DNA from: Acidisoma cellulosilyticum
GTDB lineage: Bacteria; Pseudomonadota; Alphaproteobacteria; Acetobacterales; Acetobacteraceae
Assembly: GCF_020621385.1 (NCBI RefSeq)
Contig: NZ_JAESVA010000001.1
Span: forward strand, 620,001-684,000
DNA: 64,000 nt
Direction: 5' to 3'
The position numbers were made by a program, and so were the translations under genes. Under the pieces are notes generated by a model that did not search any database, had not been told where the DNA came from, and saw only the letters and a list, made by a program, of their open reading frames with translations. Positions 46,804 to 57,036 of this stretch are shown piece after piece (the stretch's first letter is position 1; every line of letters begins with the position of its first letter).

Positions 46804-48054
46804 ATGGTTCGCAAGCACGGGTTTTTGAAGGCTCGCATGGCAAGATTTGTCATGCTGGGTTGCAGCTTGGCGATGCTTGCCGCCGGTATCGCACCCGTCC
46901 GTGCCCAAGGATTGCCACCGATGAGCGCCATCCTCATCGATGCCCGCAGCGGTCAGGTTCTCTATCAGCAGAATGCCGACGAGCCCCGTTTTCCCGCCAG
47001 CCTGACCAAACTCATGACCCTTTATCTGCTCTTCGAGGCGTTGCGCGACCATCGCATCACCTTCGACGAGATGATGCCCGTTTCCGTGCACGCGGCCTCG
47101 GTCGAGCCGGTCAAGCTCGGCGCGCTGCCCGGTTCACGCATCACCGTTCAAGAAGCGATCCTGGGCATGGTGACGCTTTCCGCCAATGACGCGGCGACGA
47201 TCGCCGGGGAATTCCTGGCGGGTGGCGATGAAACCCGTTTCGCGGCCCTGATGACGCTGAAGGCGCATACGCTGGGCATGGACGACACCGTCTTCCGCAA
47301 TGCGTCCGGCCTGCCGAACCCGAATCAGATCACGACCGCACATGATCTGGCCATCCTGGCGCGGCGGCTGATCGTGGACTTCCCGGACGATTATCACTTT
47401 TTCTCGACTGCCAGCTTCCTGTTCCATGGCCGCGTGATCTTCAACCACGACCATCTGCTGAAATCCTATCCGGGCGCGGACGGCATGAAGACCGGCTATA
47501 CCAACGCCGCCGGCCATAACCTCGTGACCAGCGCCATGCGCGGCGGCGTGCGTCTGATCGGCGTCGTCATGGCCGCGCCGTCCAACGGCTATCGCGATCG
47601 CGAGATGGCCGGCATGCTGGATGACGGCTTCGCGCAGGAGCTTGGCGGCAGTGCCAAGCTGGCCGCCTTGCAGGCCGCCCAAGCTGCCCGCCAGACCCAG
47701 GACCAGGGGCCTGTCGTGCCAGCCACTGCCCCGCTGACGACCGCCAACCCGCGTGCCGTTGCGGCGAATGGCGGCTATGGCGGCCGCAGCGATTGGAGCC
47801 TCGATCTCGGCAGCTACGCATCCAAGGCGGCAGCCTATCAGGCGCTGCATATTGGCCAGCGCGAGGCGGGCGGCGGCGTGGTTCATCTGGCCGCCGCGCA
47901 CACCAAAAAGCGCCACGTCATCTGGCACGCCTGGATTGCATCCGTCAGTGAAAGCCATGCCCGCGCCGCCTGCATGGCCATGAACCATTACGGCCGCACC
48001 TGCGCGCCCGTGCATCCGATGGGTGCAAAAAGCCGCGAACTCGCTGAGCGCTAA
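46804..48054 (+). CDS. D-alanyl-D-alanine carboxypeptidase (PBP5/6 type) with SPOR-like tail
   Basis: This periplasmic serine DD-carboxypeptidase trims the terminal D-Ala of peptidoglycan stem peptides. The 416-residue protein has a signal peptide (about 1-34), the SxxK motif Ser66-Lys69 (SLTK), SAN at 126-128 and KTG at 229-231. The C-terminal 90 residues (RSDWSLDLGSYASKAAAYQAL) look like a SPOR domain, which would bind denuded septal peptidoglycan, in place of the usual PBP5 C-terminal domain. An internal ATG at 46837 is an alternative start. Confidence 0.9.
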   Translation: MVRKHGFLKARMARFVMLGCSLAMLAAGIAPVRAQGLPPMSAILIDARSGQVLYQQNADEPRFPASLTKLMTLYLLFEALRDHRITFDEMMPVSVHAASVEPVKLGALPGSRITVQEAILGMVTLSANDAATIAGEFLAGGDETRFAALMTLKAHTLGMDDTVFRNASGLPNPNQITTAHDLAILARRLIVDFPDDYHFFSTASFLFHGRVIFNHDHLLKSYPGADGMKTGYTNAAGHNLVTSAMRGGVRLIGVVMAAPSNGYRDREMAGMLDDGFAQELGGSAKLAALQAAQAARQTQDQGPVVPATAPLTTANPRAVAANGGYGGRSDWSLDLGSYASKAAAYQALHIGQREAGGGVVHLAAAHTKKRHVIWHAWIASVSESHARAACMAMNHYGRTCAPVHPMGAKSRELAER

Positions 48055-48059
48055 ATCGC

Positions 48060-49493
48060 TCAGTCTTCCGCTTGTTCCGCCGGGAAAATCACCCGCGGAT
48101 TGAGCAGCGATGCAGGGTCAAGCGCCGCCTTGATACGCTGCATCAGACCTAGCTCCACCCCGCCCCGCCAGCTTTTCATCATGCCGGTTTTCAACCGGCC
48201 GACACCATGCTCGGCCGAGAAACTGCCCGACAGGCGCTGCACGACATCCGCCACGGCGTCCATCAACGCGTCCGACTGCGCCAGAAAACCCGCGCCGTCC
48301 GCCCCTTCGGGCTGGACGAGATTGAAGTGGATATTGCCGTCGCCGAGATGCCCGAAGGGCGCGATGCGAATGCCGGGCACCAGGGCCTGACAGGCCGCCG
48401 TCGCCGCCTGCATCAAGTCCGGCAAAGCGGCGAGCGGCACCGAAATATCATTCTTGATCGAGGCGCCAGCGCGTTTCTGCGCTTCCGCATGCTCTTCTCT
48501 GATCTTCCAGAAGGCCAACCGCTGGGCGTCGTTCTGAGCCAGGGCGGCGTCGGTCAGTTCGCCGGCTTCCAGCGCCTCGCCCAACACCCCTTCCAGCATG
48601 TCGGCGAGTGACGCGGCAGCCGCCTGCGGGCCACTTGTCGCGCAATCGACGAGAATGAAATGAGGGGCGGGGTCGACCGGGCAAGCGGTGCCCTCGATCT
48701 CGGCCAGAACCAGATCGACCGAGCCGCCGCTCATATATTCGAAAGCATGCAAGGCCCCGGCATCGCGGGCGCGAAGACGGGCGAGCAGCGCAAGCGCCTG
48801 CTCGACCGAAGGCAAGGCACAGAAGGCGGTGGCGCGTGCCGTCACACCCGGTTGCAGGCGCAGCACGGCGGCCGTGATGATGCCGAGCGTGCCTTCCGAC
48901 CCCACGAAAATCTGTCGCAGCGCGTAGCCGGTGTTGTCCTTATGGAGATGCCGCAGCCCTTGCCAGATCTGCCCGTCCGCCAGCACAACTTCCAGCCCGA
49001 GCACCAGATCGCGGGCATTGCCGAAGCGCAGCGTATTATTGCCGCCGGCATTGGTGGCGAGCACGCCGCCGATCTGCGCGCTGCCCTCGGAGCTGATCGA
49101 CAGCGGCAGCAGCATGCCGGCTTCCACCGCCATGGCCTGGGCGGCGGCCAGCGTGACGCCGGCCTCGACCGTCATGGTAAGATCGACCGTATCGATCTCC
49201 CGCAGCGCCCGCATCCGTTCCAGGCTGAGGACGATCTCAGACCCGTCATCGGACGGCACGGCACCGCCGACCATCGAGGTATTGCCGCCCTGCGGGATGA
49301 TGCTGACGCCGGCCTCGGCGCAAAGCTTGACCGCAGCCGCGACCCCCGCCGTGTCGCGCGGCCGGATGACGGCGAGCGGACGCCCGGAATAAAGCCGCCG
49401 CCAATCGCTGGAATAACCGGCGGTCTCGCCCGGATCGGTCAGGACCGCGCTATCGCCCAAAGCCACACGCAGATCGTCGAGCAAGGACGTCAT
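48060..49493 (-). CDS. FAD-binding oxidoreductase (D-2-hydroxyacid dehydrogenase, GlcD/D2HGDH-like)
   Basis: The 477-residue protein has a VAO-type FAD domain (CAEAGVSIIPQGGNTSMVGGAVP, then IGGVLATNAGGNNTLRFGNARDLVLGLEVVLADG) and the FAD-linked oxidase C-terminal domain with PFGHLGDGNIHFN and SAEHGVGRLK. This pattern fits D-2-hydroxyglutarate or D-lactate/glycolate dehydrogenases; the exact substrate is open. It lies just after ppx on the minus strand and converges on the carboxypeptidase gene with only 5 bp between them. Confidence 0.88.
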   Translation of the reverse strand: MTSLLDDLRVALGDSAVLTDPGETAGYSSDWRRLYSGRPLAVIRPRDTAGVAAAVKLCAEAGVSIIPQGGNTSMVGGAVPSDDGSEIVLSLERMRALREIDTVDLTMTVEAGVTLAAAQAMAVEAGMLLPLSISSEGSAQIGGVLATNAGGNNTLRFGNARDLVLGLEVVLADGQIWQGLRHLHKDNTGYALRQIFVGSEGTLGIITAAVLRLQPGVTARATAFCALPSVEQALALLARLRARDAGALHAFEYMSGGSVDLVLAEIEGTACPVDPAPHFILVDCATSGPQAAAASLADMLEGVLGEALEAGELTDAALAQNDAQRLAFWKIREEHAEAQKRAGASIKNDISVPLAALPDLMQAATAACQALVPGIRIAPFGHLGDGNIHFNLVQPEGADGAGFLAQSDALMDAVADVVQRLSGSFSAEHGVGRLKTGMMKSWRGGVELGLMQRIKAALDPASLLNPRVIFPAEQAED

Positions 49494-49517
49494 CCTGGTC
49501 CCTCCCTGCGGTCCGCG

Positions 49518-51011
49518 TCAGGCAGCGTCGCTATGCACGCGGTCAGCCCCGGTATAGGGATCGAGCCCCAATACGGCCGCCAGACGCCCGAGCTTGCGGA
49601 TGATGCTCTCGCCCGCAAAGACCCCGGCATCTTCCTTGAGATTGAGGATGAGCTTGCCGTTATCGATGGCAAGCTCCGTGCTCGCCAGCAGATCGGGCGT
49701 GCCGCCCGACAGCGTATAGGCCAGCTGCAAAGCCGCCCCCAATACTTCGGCCTGCTGGACCGAGGTCATATCGAGCAGCATACGTGCCGGCGCCAGGAAG
49801 GGCGCGTCGGGCTCGGCCTCGTAGCGCATGGCGATGGCGAGCGCGAGATAGGCCCGCGCATGGTGGTCGATCGCGATGCCGGGCTGGCGCAGCACGCGCA
49901 GAAAACCCTGTTCGGCGCGGTATTCCGGATGGTCGTGGCTGGCGACATCCGAGAACCAGCAGGCCGCTTCGCGCAGCAGGCGCTGCTCCGCGGTCTCACC
50001 CACCATCAGCGGCGCGGTCCAGGCGATCAATGCCGGGGCCAGACGCTGATCGCGGCTGAAGAGCAGCGCCATGTCGCGGGCCGCCGCCGTGATCGGCTCC
50101 GCCGCGCGCACATCGGGCGGCAGGATATGCATCAGCCAGCCTTCGCGCAGGCCGTTCGCGCTGAAAACCACGCGGGACGCCCCCGTGACGCGCAACAGGC
50201 GGCGCAGCACCACCGCAGCGAAAGGCAGATCGTCGATACGCCGGCGCGGCAGGCCGGGCAGGCGTTCCAGCGCACGGCGGCTGGCGCCGGCGACGACACC
50301 GGCCAGATCCCGCGCTTCGTCACGAGCGATGGTATAGTGGTGCAGCATATTGAGCGGGTAGCTTGTCTGGGTCATGTGGATGCGCGCCAGCGCGCGGAAG
50401 GCGCCGCCGACAAGATAAAGATCCTGCCCCGCCCCTTCGCCCAGCCAAGGCACCCGCGCGGTATCTTCCTCGACGATGATGCGCGCCCGCGTCAGATCGC
50501 CGGCAGCCCGGTCAGCCAGGCGGATGACGCCAAGCCGCATCGTCTCGCTTTCGATCGCGCGGCCACCGATCAGGCGGACGGCTTCCAGAGAGCCGCCACC
50601 GATATCGAGCAGAATGCCTTCGGCGGTCGGAATGCCGCACAGCACGCCGGCGGCGGAATAGGCTGCCTCCTCCTTGCCGGACAGGATGCGGATGGGCACG
50701 CCCGGCATCAGCGACTGCAGACCGGCCACGAATTCCGGACCGTTGGAGGCATCGCGCACGGCGGCCGTCGCCAGCACTTCGAAGGGATTGGCCCCCATGG
50801 CGCGCGCGACCGCATGATAGCGGTTCATCACCATCAGCGCCTGCTGCACGCCTTCCTCGTTCAACCGGCCGGTCTGCTGCAAGCCACGGCCGAGCCGCAG
50901 CACCGCCTTCTCATTGAAAATGGTGACGGGGTTCCGGGACAGTCCCTCGAAGACAACGAGCCGGACTGAATTCGAGCCCAGATCGACGACGGCAGAGCGG
51001 GGTAAGGACAG
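49518..51011 (-). CDS. ppx: exopolyphosphatase / Ppx-GppA phosphatase
   Basis: Ppx releases phosphate from polyphosphate chains. The N-terminal ASKHA phosphate-binding loop AVVDLGSNSVRLVVF, the later GILLDIGGGSLEAVRL and the C-terminal all-helical domain are present. The first conventional start is a GTG at 50903, but that would delete the first loop. Upstream in frame there is no ATG, GTG or TTG, only a CTG at 51009-51011, 3 bp after the ppk stop with GAGGGA 7 bp before it. I therefore use CTG (497 residues). The frame is the same as ppk, separated by one TGA. Confidence 0.85.
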   Translation of the reverse strand: MSLPRSAVVDLGSNSVRLVVFEGLSRNPVTIFNEKAVLRLGRGLQQTGRLNEEGVQQALMVMNRYHAVARAMGANPFEVLATAAVRDASNGPEFVAGLQSLMPGVPIRILSGKEEAAYSAAGVLCGIPTAEGILLDIGGGSLEAVRLIGGRAIESETMRLGVIRLADRAAGDLTRARIIVEEDTARVPWLGEGAGQDLYLVGGAFRALARIHMTQTSYPLNMLHHYTIARDEARDLAGVVAGASRRALERLPGLPRRRIDDLPFAAVVLRRLLRVTGASRVVFSANGLREGWLMHILPPDVRAAEPITAAARDMALLFSRDQRLAPALIAWTAPLMVGETAEQRLLREAACWFSDVASHDHPEYRAEQGFLRVLRQPGIAIDHHARAYLALAIAMRYEAEPDAPFLAPARMLLDMTSVQQAEVLGAALQLAYTLSGGTPDLLASTELAIDNGKLILNLKEDAGVFAGESIIRKLGRLAAVLGLDPYTGADRVHSDAA

Positions 51012-51014
51012 CGG

Positions 51015-53258
51015 TCAGTCCCTCATTCCATGGGGTTTGCGGCCGACATGCTGTAGCAGCGAGGGACCATGAAGGGCAGAGCCCCGCCCCGACAGCGAGG
51101 GGTTGGTCATGAAGTAATTATGCGCCGAAATCGGCTTGCGCCCGCTTTGCACACGGCGCCAGCTCATATCCGGCCCCAGCTCCCAGGACTGCATATTGTC
51201 CTTGAGATCGACGACCATGATCTGGTCGAGGATCTGGGCGTGAACCGTCGGATTGCGGATCGGCACCAGGGTCTCGACGCGCATGTCCAGATTGCGGGCC
51301 ATCCAGTCCGCGCTGCTGATGAAGACGCGCGCATGCCGGTTGGGCAGCGCGTGTCCATTGGCGAAGGCGATGATCCGCGCATGTTCCAGAAACCGCCCGA
51401 CGATGGATTTCACCCGGATATTCTCGGACAGGCCCGGCACGCCGGGGCGCAGGCAGCAGATGCCGCGAATCACGCATTTCACCGGCACGCCAGCGGCCGA
51501 AGCCTCGTACAGAAGGTCGATCATCCGCTCATCGACCAGCGCATTGACCTTCAGCCAGATGCCGCTGGGCTTGCCGTCGCGCGCGGCCTGGATTTCATCC
51601 TGGATCAGATGGCTCAGGCGCTTGCGGGTCGTCAGCGGACTATAGGCGATGGCGTCCATCTTCTCGGGCTTGGCGTAGCCGGTCATGAAATTGAACAGCC
51701 GGGCGGCGTCGCGCGTCAGATCCGGGTCACAGGTGAAGAAGCTGAGATCGGTGTAAATCCGCGCCGTGATCGGGTGATAATTGCCGGTGCCGAAATGCGC
51801 GTAGGAGCGCACGCCGCCCGATTCGCGTCGCACCACCAACGATAGTTTGGCGTGGGTCTTCAGCTCGGTGAAACCGAAGACGACCTGCACGCCCGCCGCT
51901 TCCAGCGTGCGGGACAGGCGGATATTCGCCTCCTCGTCGAAACGCGCGCGGAGTTCGACCATGGCGGTGACGGTCTTGCCGGCTTCCGCCGCCTCGATCA
52001 GCGCCTTGACGATGGGGCTATCCTTGCTGGTGCGGTACAGCGTCTGCTTGACGGCGACGACCGCCGGGTCCTGCGCGGCCTGGCGCAGGAACTGCACCAC
52101 GACGTCGAAACTCTCGAACGGATGATGGACGATGATGTCCTTGGCGCGGATGGCGGCGAAGCAATCCCCGCCGAAATCGCGGATGCGTTCCGGAAAGCGT
52201 GGCGTATAGGGCGTGAACAGCAGATCGGGCCGGTCATCCACGATCAGCTGCTTGAGGTCGACGGTGCCGAGAATCCCGGCTTCCTCGAAAATCTCCTCCG
52301 GCGGCGCGGCAACGGCGTCACGCACCAGCTGCTTCAGCTCCTCGGGCATCGACGCCTGCAGCGTGAGGTTGATGGCGACGCCGCGACGGCGACGCTTCAG
52401 CGCGGTCTCGTAGGACAGGACCAGATCGGCCGCCTCATCCTCGAACTCGACATCGGTGTCGCGAATGACGCGGAACAGGCCATGGGCTTCCCGCGCATAA
52501 CCGGGGAAGAGGTGTTCCAGGAACATGCCCACGACATGTTCCAGCATCACGAAGCGGATCGGGCCGCCGGGTTCGGTCGCCGGCAGGCGGATGAACCGCT
52601 CCACCTGTCCGGGCAGCGGGATCAACGCCCGCATGACATGCCGGTCATGGTTGGAGACCAGCAGCAAAGCGAGGACGAGGCCCATATTCGGGATGAAGGG
52701 GAAAGGATGCGCGGGGTCGACCGCCAGCGGCGTCAGCACCGGAAAGATGCGATCCATGAAGAAAGCGTCCAGCCAGGCGCGGTCGGCGTCGGTCAGCGAG
52801 CCGATATCGGCGACGACGAGACCGGCAAGCGCCAGTTCCGCCCGCACCTTGTTCCAGGCACGCTGCTGATCGGCGATCAGCCGGCGGGCGCGCGTATTGA
52901 TCTGCGCCAGCTGCTGCGGCGGCGTCAGCCCATCGGGAGAGATTTTGGCGACGCCGGCCTTGGCTTGGCCGACGAGACCGGCCACGCGCACGGAATAGAA
53001 TTCGTCGAGATTGGAGCCGCTGATGGAAATAAAACGCAACCGCTCCAGCAACGGGTGGTGGCGATTCTCCGCCTCCTCCACGACGCGATGATTGAAATCG
53101 AGCCAGGAAAGTTCACGATTGATGAACCGCTCCGGCGAATCCAGCGGGATGGTGTCCGCGACTGATGCATCGTCACGCGACGCATCATCAGGCTCGGCCG
53201 CGACCGGAACCGATTCCGCAACAAGGGTGGCGTGGAGGTCTGCGTCTTCTGAGGTCAT
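51015..53258 (-). CDS. ppk1: polyphosphate kinase 1
   Basis: PPK1 makes polyphosphate from ATP. The 747-residue protein starts the conserved region with [20 protein letters not shown], and has the phospholipase-D-like domains with the catalytic autophosphorylated His469 ([15 protein letters not shown]) and a second His in [15 protein letters not shown] Ser/Asp-rich N-terminus of about 40 residues precedes the domain. Its stop is directly followed by ppx, and hdaA precedes it by 9 bp. Confidence 0.96.
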   Translation of the reverse strand: MTSEDADLHATLVAESVPVAAEPDDASRDDASVADTIPLDSPERFINRELSWLDFNHRVVEEAENRHHPLLERLRFISISGSNLDEFYSVRVAGLVGQAKAGVAKISPDGLTPPQQLAQINTRARRLIADQQRAWNKVRAELALAGLVVADIGSLTDADRAWLDAFFMDRIFPVLTPLAVDPAHPFPFIPNMGLVLALLLVSNHDRHVMRALIPLPGQVERFIRLPATEPGGPIRFVMLEHVVGMFLEHLFPGYAREAHGLFRVIRDTDVEFEDEAADLVLSYETALKRRRRGVAINLTLQASMPEELKQLVRDAVAAPPEEIFEEAGILGTVDLKQLIVDDRPDLLFTPYTPRFPERIRDFGGDCFAAIRAKDIIVHHPFESFDVVVQFLRQAAQDPAVVAVKQTLYRTSKDSPIVKALIEAAEAGKTVTAMVELRARFDEEANIRLSRTLEAAGVQVVFGFTELKTHAKLSLVVRRESGGVRSYAHFGTGNYHPITARIYTDLSFFTCDPDLTRDAARLFNFMTGYAKPEKMDAIAYSPLTTRKRLSHLIQDEIQAARDGKPSGIWLKVNALVDERMIDLLYEASAAGVPVKCVIRGICCLRPGVPGLSENIRVKSIVGRFLEHARIIAFANGHALPNRHARVFISSADWMARNLDMRVETLVPIRNPTVHAQILDQIMVVDLKDNMQSWELGPDMSWRRVQSGRKPISAHNYFMTNPSLSGRGSALHGPSLLQHVGRKPHGMRD

Positions 53259-53267
53259 CTTTGCAGT

Positions 53268-54011
53268 CTAAAGTAGAATGCGCTCGTTTGGGGAGTGTTC
53301 CTGAAATGACTTATTCGAAACATCACACCCATCCTCCCCGATTGTCTCTACCAGGGAGGCTGCCATGGCGCGGGTGACGCGCCCGCCGGAGGCCATTGCC
53401 TGCCGATCAAGCCGGGCGGCGGCCTCGCGCAAAGCCGCCGCATGTCGCGGCAGACGCGCCAGCAACCAGTCCTGCAGACTTTCCCCCAGAACAAGCTGAC
53501 GGTCGGAGAGTAATCGGGCCAGCAGCGCGCGCAGCAGCGGATCCTCGGCCGGTTTGACGGCAACCGCCGTCATGGCCCGCAAGCGGCTGGCGAGATCGGG
53601 CAGCGTCACGCGCCAGCGCGCGGGGGCGATGCGGCCGACCAGCAACAGTGGCCGGCGCATCTCACCGGCCAGATTCATCAGATGTAGCAGCGCCGTCTCA
53701 TCCGGCACCGCGTCCGCATCGTCGATCGCGATGGCGGGCGAGCCGGCGAGTTCGGGCAGACGGCGGAGCATGGGCCCGTCCAACAGCAGCGCGCCGTTCC
53801 GTTCCGCCCAAAGCTGCAAAAGATGTGTCTTGCCGCAGCCGGCCTCGCCATACAAAGCGAGCCGGCCAGCCGGCCAGCCGGGCGTGCGCCCAAGCCAAGC
53901 CCGCGCCTCCTCGTTAGAGGGTGCCGCGATGAAGTCCTCCACACGGAAGCGCGGAATATAGGCAAAGGGCAGAGCGAGCTGCCTCAAGGAATCATCGCCC
54001 TCGGCGGTCAT
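53268..54011 (-). CDS. hdaA: DnaA-related regulatory protein HdaA/Hda
   Basis: Hda-type AAA+ proteins stimulate ATP hydrolysis by DnaA and prevent over-initiation. The 247-residue protein lacks the DnaA DNA-binding domain and has QLALPFAYIPRFRVEDFIAAPSNEEA, Walker A GEAGCGKTH, Walker B AIDDADAV and a sensor/arginine-finger region SRLRAMTAV. It overlaps the AI-2E transporter stop by 4 bp and precedes ppk, an order frequent in alphaproteobacteria. Confidence 0.9.
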   Translation of the reverse strand: MTAEGDDSLRQLALPFAYIPRFRVEDFIAAPSNEEARAWLGRTPGWPAGRLALYGEAGCGKTHLLQLWAERNGALLLDGPMLRRLPELAGSPAIAIDDADAVPDETALLHLMNLAGEMRRPLLLVGRIAPARWRVTLPDLASRLRAMTAVAVKPAEDPLLRALLARLLSDRQLVLGESLQDWLLARLPRHAAALREAAARLDRQAMASGGRVTRAMAASLVETIGEDGCDVSNKSFQEHSPNERILL

Positions 54012-55144
54012 GGCTTCAACCTATCGTCGCCGGGCGGCGGATCAAGATAAAGGGGGCTGTGCAGATACCGCCTGATCCAGAAACGCGCCAGCACGCCAAG
54101 CGCCGCCGTGACCGGCACCGCAAGCAGAACGCCGAGGAAGCCGAAGGCCGCGCCTCCGGCCAGCAGCGCGAAGATCACCAGCACGTCGTGCAATTCCACG
54201 CGATTGCCGAGCAGGCGGGGGTAGATGACATAGCCTTCCAGAATCTGGCCGAGGACGAAAACCGCGATGACCAGAAAGACGCCGTTCCAGTTCGGGAATT
54301 GCGCGACCGCGAGGCCGATGGAGGTCACCGCCCCGGTAATGGTCCCGACATAGGGAATGAAGGAGAGCAGCCCGGCCGTCATGCCGACGATGAGGCCGAG
54401 ATCGAGGCCGACGATGGTCAGGCCCAGCGAGTAGAAAGCCGCCAGCATGAGGCAGCACAGCAACTGCCCGCGCAGCCAGGCCGAGAGGATGCGATCGACC
54501 TCCAACACCTGCAAGCGGATGATGCCGGCATAGCGGAGCGGCAGCAGCGCATCGGCTTTGGCCACCAGACGGGGCCAGTCGCGCAGCAGATAGAAGGCCG
54601 CGATCGGCGTCACCACGATCAGCGTCAGCGCATTGACGATAGCGAAACCGCCGCCAATGACCCGGCTGAGCGCGCCGACCGCGAAGGGGATCATCGCACC
54701 CGCATGGGTCGCGACGATTTCCCGAATTTTGCTGTCGACGAAATCGGCGCCGAGATGCTTTTGCAGATGCGACAGCGTGCCATTGGCCCAGGCCTGCACC
54801 TCCACCACATATTCCGGCACCCGCTGCAGCAGCAGGCCGATCTGCGACAGGATGATGGGGTAAAGCAGCAGCACGAAGGTCAGCCCGCCCGTGATCAGCG
54901 CCAGGACCAGCAGCACGGCCGCCAGCCAGCGCGGCGCACCGGCCCGCGCCATGCGGGTCGCGACCGGGTCGAGGAAATAGGCGATGCCGAGCGCCGCTAC
55001 GAAAGGCAGTAGAATCGCCGAGAACAGATAGAAAAACAGAACCAGCAGCAGAATCAGGCCGATAGCGAGGGCGATGCGGTGGTTACGGGCCGTCCTCTCC
55101 CGCTGTTCAGGCAAGGGCGAAGCCGGCGGCGGCAGATCCGTCAT
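54008..55144 (-). CDS. AI-2E family transporter (PerM-like)
   Basis: The 378-residue membrane protein has about eight helices and the family motifs LPFVAALGIAYFLDPVATRMAR, IVVTPIAAFYLLRDWP and LSFIPYVGTITGAV, ending with a cytoplasmic Pro-rich tail. The family includes TqsA and PerM; actual transport of AI-2 is not implied. It starts the minus-strand run AI-2E > hdaA > ppk > ppx and is divergent from purM. Confidence 0.88.
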   Translation of the reverse strand: MTDLPPPASPLPEQRERTARNHRIALAIGLILLLVLFFYLFSAILLPFVAALGIAYFLDPVATRMARAGAPRWLAAVLLVLALITGGLTFVLLLYPIILSQIGLLLQRVPEYVVEVQAWANGTLSHLQKHLGADFVDSKIREIVATHAGAMIPFAVGALSRVIGGGFAIVNALTLIVVTPIAAFYLLRDWPRLVAKADALLPLRYAGIIRLQVLEVDRILSAWLRGQLLCCLMLAAFYSLGLTIVGLDLGLIVGMTAGLLSFIPYVGTITGAVTSIGLAVAQFPNWNGVFLVIAVFVLGQILEGYVIYPRLLGNRVELHDVLVIFALLAGGAAFGFLGVLLAVPVTAALGVLARFWIRRYLHSPLYLDPPPGDDRLKP

Positions 55145-55327
55145 CGGCTCTCGCCCCTTCTGGTACGCGTTCCCGCCATAGCGCTTGCGCGGAAAGCCTT
55201 GGTTGCGTCACGAAGACGGCTGTGTTTGTTTCCGCGCCTCGTCAAACGACTTTCCCGAACTGCTCGGCGCCGCGCCGCCCGTCGCGGCATTGCCCGAGCT
55301 TAAACGCCTAGCGCATCGAGGGCCTGA

Positions 55328-56404
55328 ATGACCATAGCGGCAAATCCCGGCAACGGCGTGACCTACGCAGAAGCCGGTGTGGACATCGAAGCCGGCGACG
55401 CGCTGGTGGACGCCATCAAGCCGCTGGCGAAGGCGACCAACCGCAGCGGCGTCATGGGCGGATTGGGCGGCTTCGGCGCGCTGTTCGATCTGAAGGCCGC
55501 AGGCTTCAAAGACCCTGTTCTCATCTCCTCGACGGATGGCGTCGGCACGAAGCTGAAAATTGCGATCGACCACGGGCTGCATGACACGGTCGGCATCGAT
55601 CTTGTCGCCATGTGCGTCAACGATCTGGTCGTCCAGGGTGCGGAGCCGCTGTTCTTCCTCGATTATTTCGCGACCGGCAGCCTGGATGTGGCCTCCGCCA
55701 AGCGCGTCATCGGCGGCATCGCCGAAGGCTGCCGCCTGTCCGGTTGCGCGCTGGTGGGCGGTGAGACCGCCGAAATGCCGGGCATGTATCAGGCCGGCGA
55801 CTATGATCTGGCGGGCTTCACCGTGGGTGCGGCCGAGCGCGAAAACCTGCTTCCGCGCGACGTGAAGCACAGCGATGTGGTGCTGGGTCTGGCGAGTTCG
55901 GGCGTGCATTCCAACGGCTTTTCGCTGGTCCGCCGCATCGTGGAGCTGGCGGGCGCGGACATGAACGGCCCCTGCCCCTTCGCCGAGGGCAAGTCCCTCG
56001 CGGAAACGCTGATGGCGCCGACCAAGCTTTATGTTCTTTCTGTCCTTGCCCTCCACCGGAAGGGTCTGCTCAAGGCAGCGGCGCATATTACCGGCGGCGG
56101 CTTGCCCGGCAATCTGCCCCGCGCTTTGCCGGAGGGCATGGTCGCCCGCATCGATGCCGGCACCTGGACGCTGCCGCCCGTCTTCCCCTGGCTCGCGAAG
56201 GCCGGCGGTGTTGCCCCGGAAGAGATGTTGCGCGTCTTCAACTGCGGCATCGGCATGGCGGTCATCGTGGCAGCCGAGCACGTCGCCGAGGCCCGCGCCA
56301 TTCTGGAAGCGGAAGGCGAGCAGGTCTTCGAGATCGGCGCGCTTGAAGCCGCCGAGGGCGAGGCCCGCACCGACATCGCCATTCCTGCCGGCTGGCCTAG
56401 CTAA
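55328..56404 (+). CDS. purM: phosphoribosylformylglycinamidine cyclo-ligase
   Basis: PurM makes AIR from FGAM with ATP, step five of purine synthesis. The 358-residue protein begins with [22 protein letters not shown] and has the conserved [13 protein letters not shown] and [27 protein letters not shown] blocks. Its TAA overlaps the purN ATG by one base. No purine riboswitch was seen in the 183-bp upstream region. Confidence 0.97.
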   Translation: MTIAANPGNGVTYAEAGVDIEAGDALVDAIKPLAKATNRSGVMGGLGGFGALFDLKAAGFKDPVLISSTDGVGTKLKIAIDHGLHDTVGIDLVAMCVNDLVVQGAEPLFFLDYFATGSLDVASAKRVIGGIAEGCRLSGCALVGGETAEMPGMYQAGDYDLAGFTVGAAERENLLPRDVKHSDVVLGLASSGVHSNGFSLVRRIVELAGADMNGPCPFAEGKSLAETLMAPTKLYVLSVLALHRKGLLKAAAHITGGGLPGNLPRALPEGMVARIDAGTWTLPPVFPWLAKAGGVAPEEMLRVFNCGIGMAVIVAAEHVAEARAILEAEGEQVFEIGALEAAEGEARTDIAIPAGWPS

Positions 56405-56991
56405 TGGCAGCCCGCCGTCGCACGGCCGTTCTTATCAGCGGCCGTGGCTCGAACATGGTCGCCCTGATCGCGGCCGCCGCCGCGCCGGATTTCCCGGCCG
56501 AAATCGTGCTGGTTCTGTCGAACAACCCGGATGCCGGGGGGCTCGCGACAGCCGAGGCCGCCGGCATCGCGGCGATCGGGATCGATCACCGTCTGTTCGG
56601 GAAGGACCGCGCCGCGCATGAGGCCGAGATCGACGCGGCTTTGCGCGCCGCTGGCGTCGAGATCATCTGCCTCGCCGGCTATATGCGCCTGCTGACGCCT
56701 TATCTCGTGTCACGCTGGGAGGGCCGGATGCTCAATATCCACCCCAGTCTGCTGCCGGATTTCAAAGGGCTGCACACGCATGAGCGCGCTATCGAAGCGG
56801 GCGTCAGCGAAGCCGGCTGCACGGTGCATGTGGTGACGGAAGATCTGGACGCAGGCCCGATCCTGGCCCAGGCGCGGGTCGCCGTACTGGAAGGCGATAC
56901 GCCCGACAGGCTGGCCGAGCGGGTGCTGGCCGAGGAGCATAGGCTTTACCCGGAAGCGCTGCGCCAGTTCGCGCTGTCGTTGGCGGATTAA
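56404..56991 (+). CDS. purN: phosphoribosylglycinamide formyltransferase
   Basis: PurN transfers a formyl group from 10-formyl-THF to GAR. The 195-residue protein has VLISGRGSNMVALI, the catalytic NIHPSLLPDFKGL (Asn and His) and TVHVVTEDLDAGPILAQ with the catalytic Asp. It is translated from an ATG overlapping the purM stop. A long palindrome and a GIY-YIG gene follow. Confidence 0.97.
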   Translation: MAARRRTAVLISGRGSNMVALIAAAAAPDFPAEIVLVLSNNPDAGGLATAEAAGIAAIGIDHRLFGKDRAAHEAEIDAALRAAGVEIICLAGYMRLLTPYLVSRWEGRMLNIHPSLLPDFKGLHTHERAIEAGVSEAGCTVHVVTEDLDAGPILAQARVAVLEGDTPDRLAERVLAEEHRLYPEALRQFALSLAD

Positions 56992-57002
56992 CGCCTCGCA
57001 CC

Positions 57003-57036
57003 GACCATTTCGATATGACATCATATTGAAATGGTC
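57003..57036. promoter_or_regulatory. 15-bp inverted repeat enclosing the GIY-YIG start codon
   Basis: GACCATTTCGATATG (57003-57017) and CATATTGAAATGGTC (57022-57036) pair with one mismatch around loop ACAT. The GIY-YIG ATG (57031-57033) is inside the right arm and no separate Shine-Dalgarno is evident. It can hide the start in RNA or act as a DNA site; both are inference. Confidence 0.6.
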
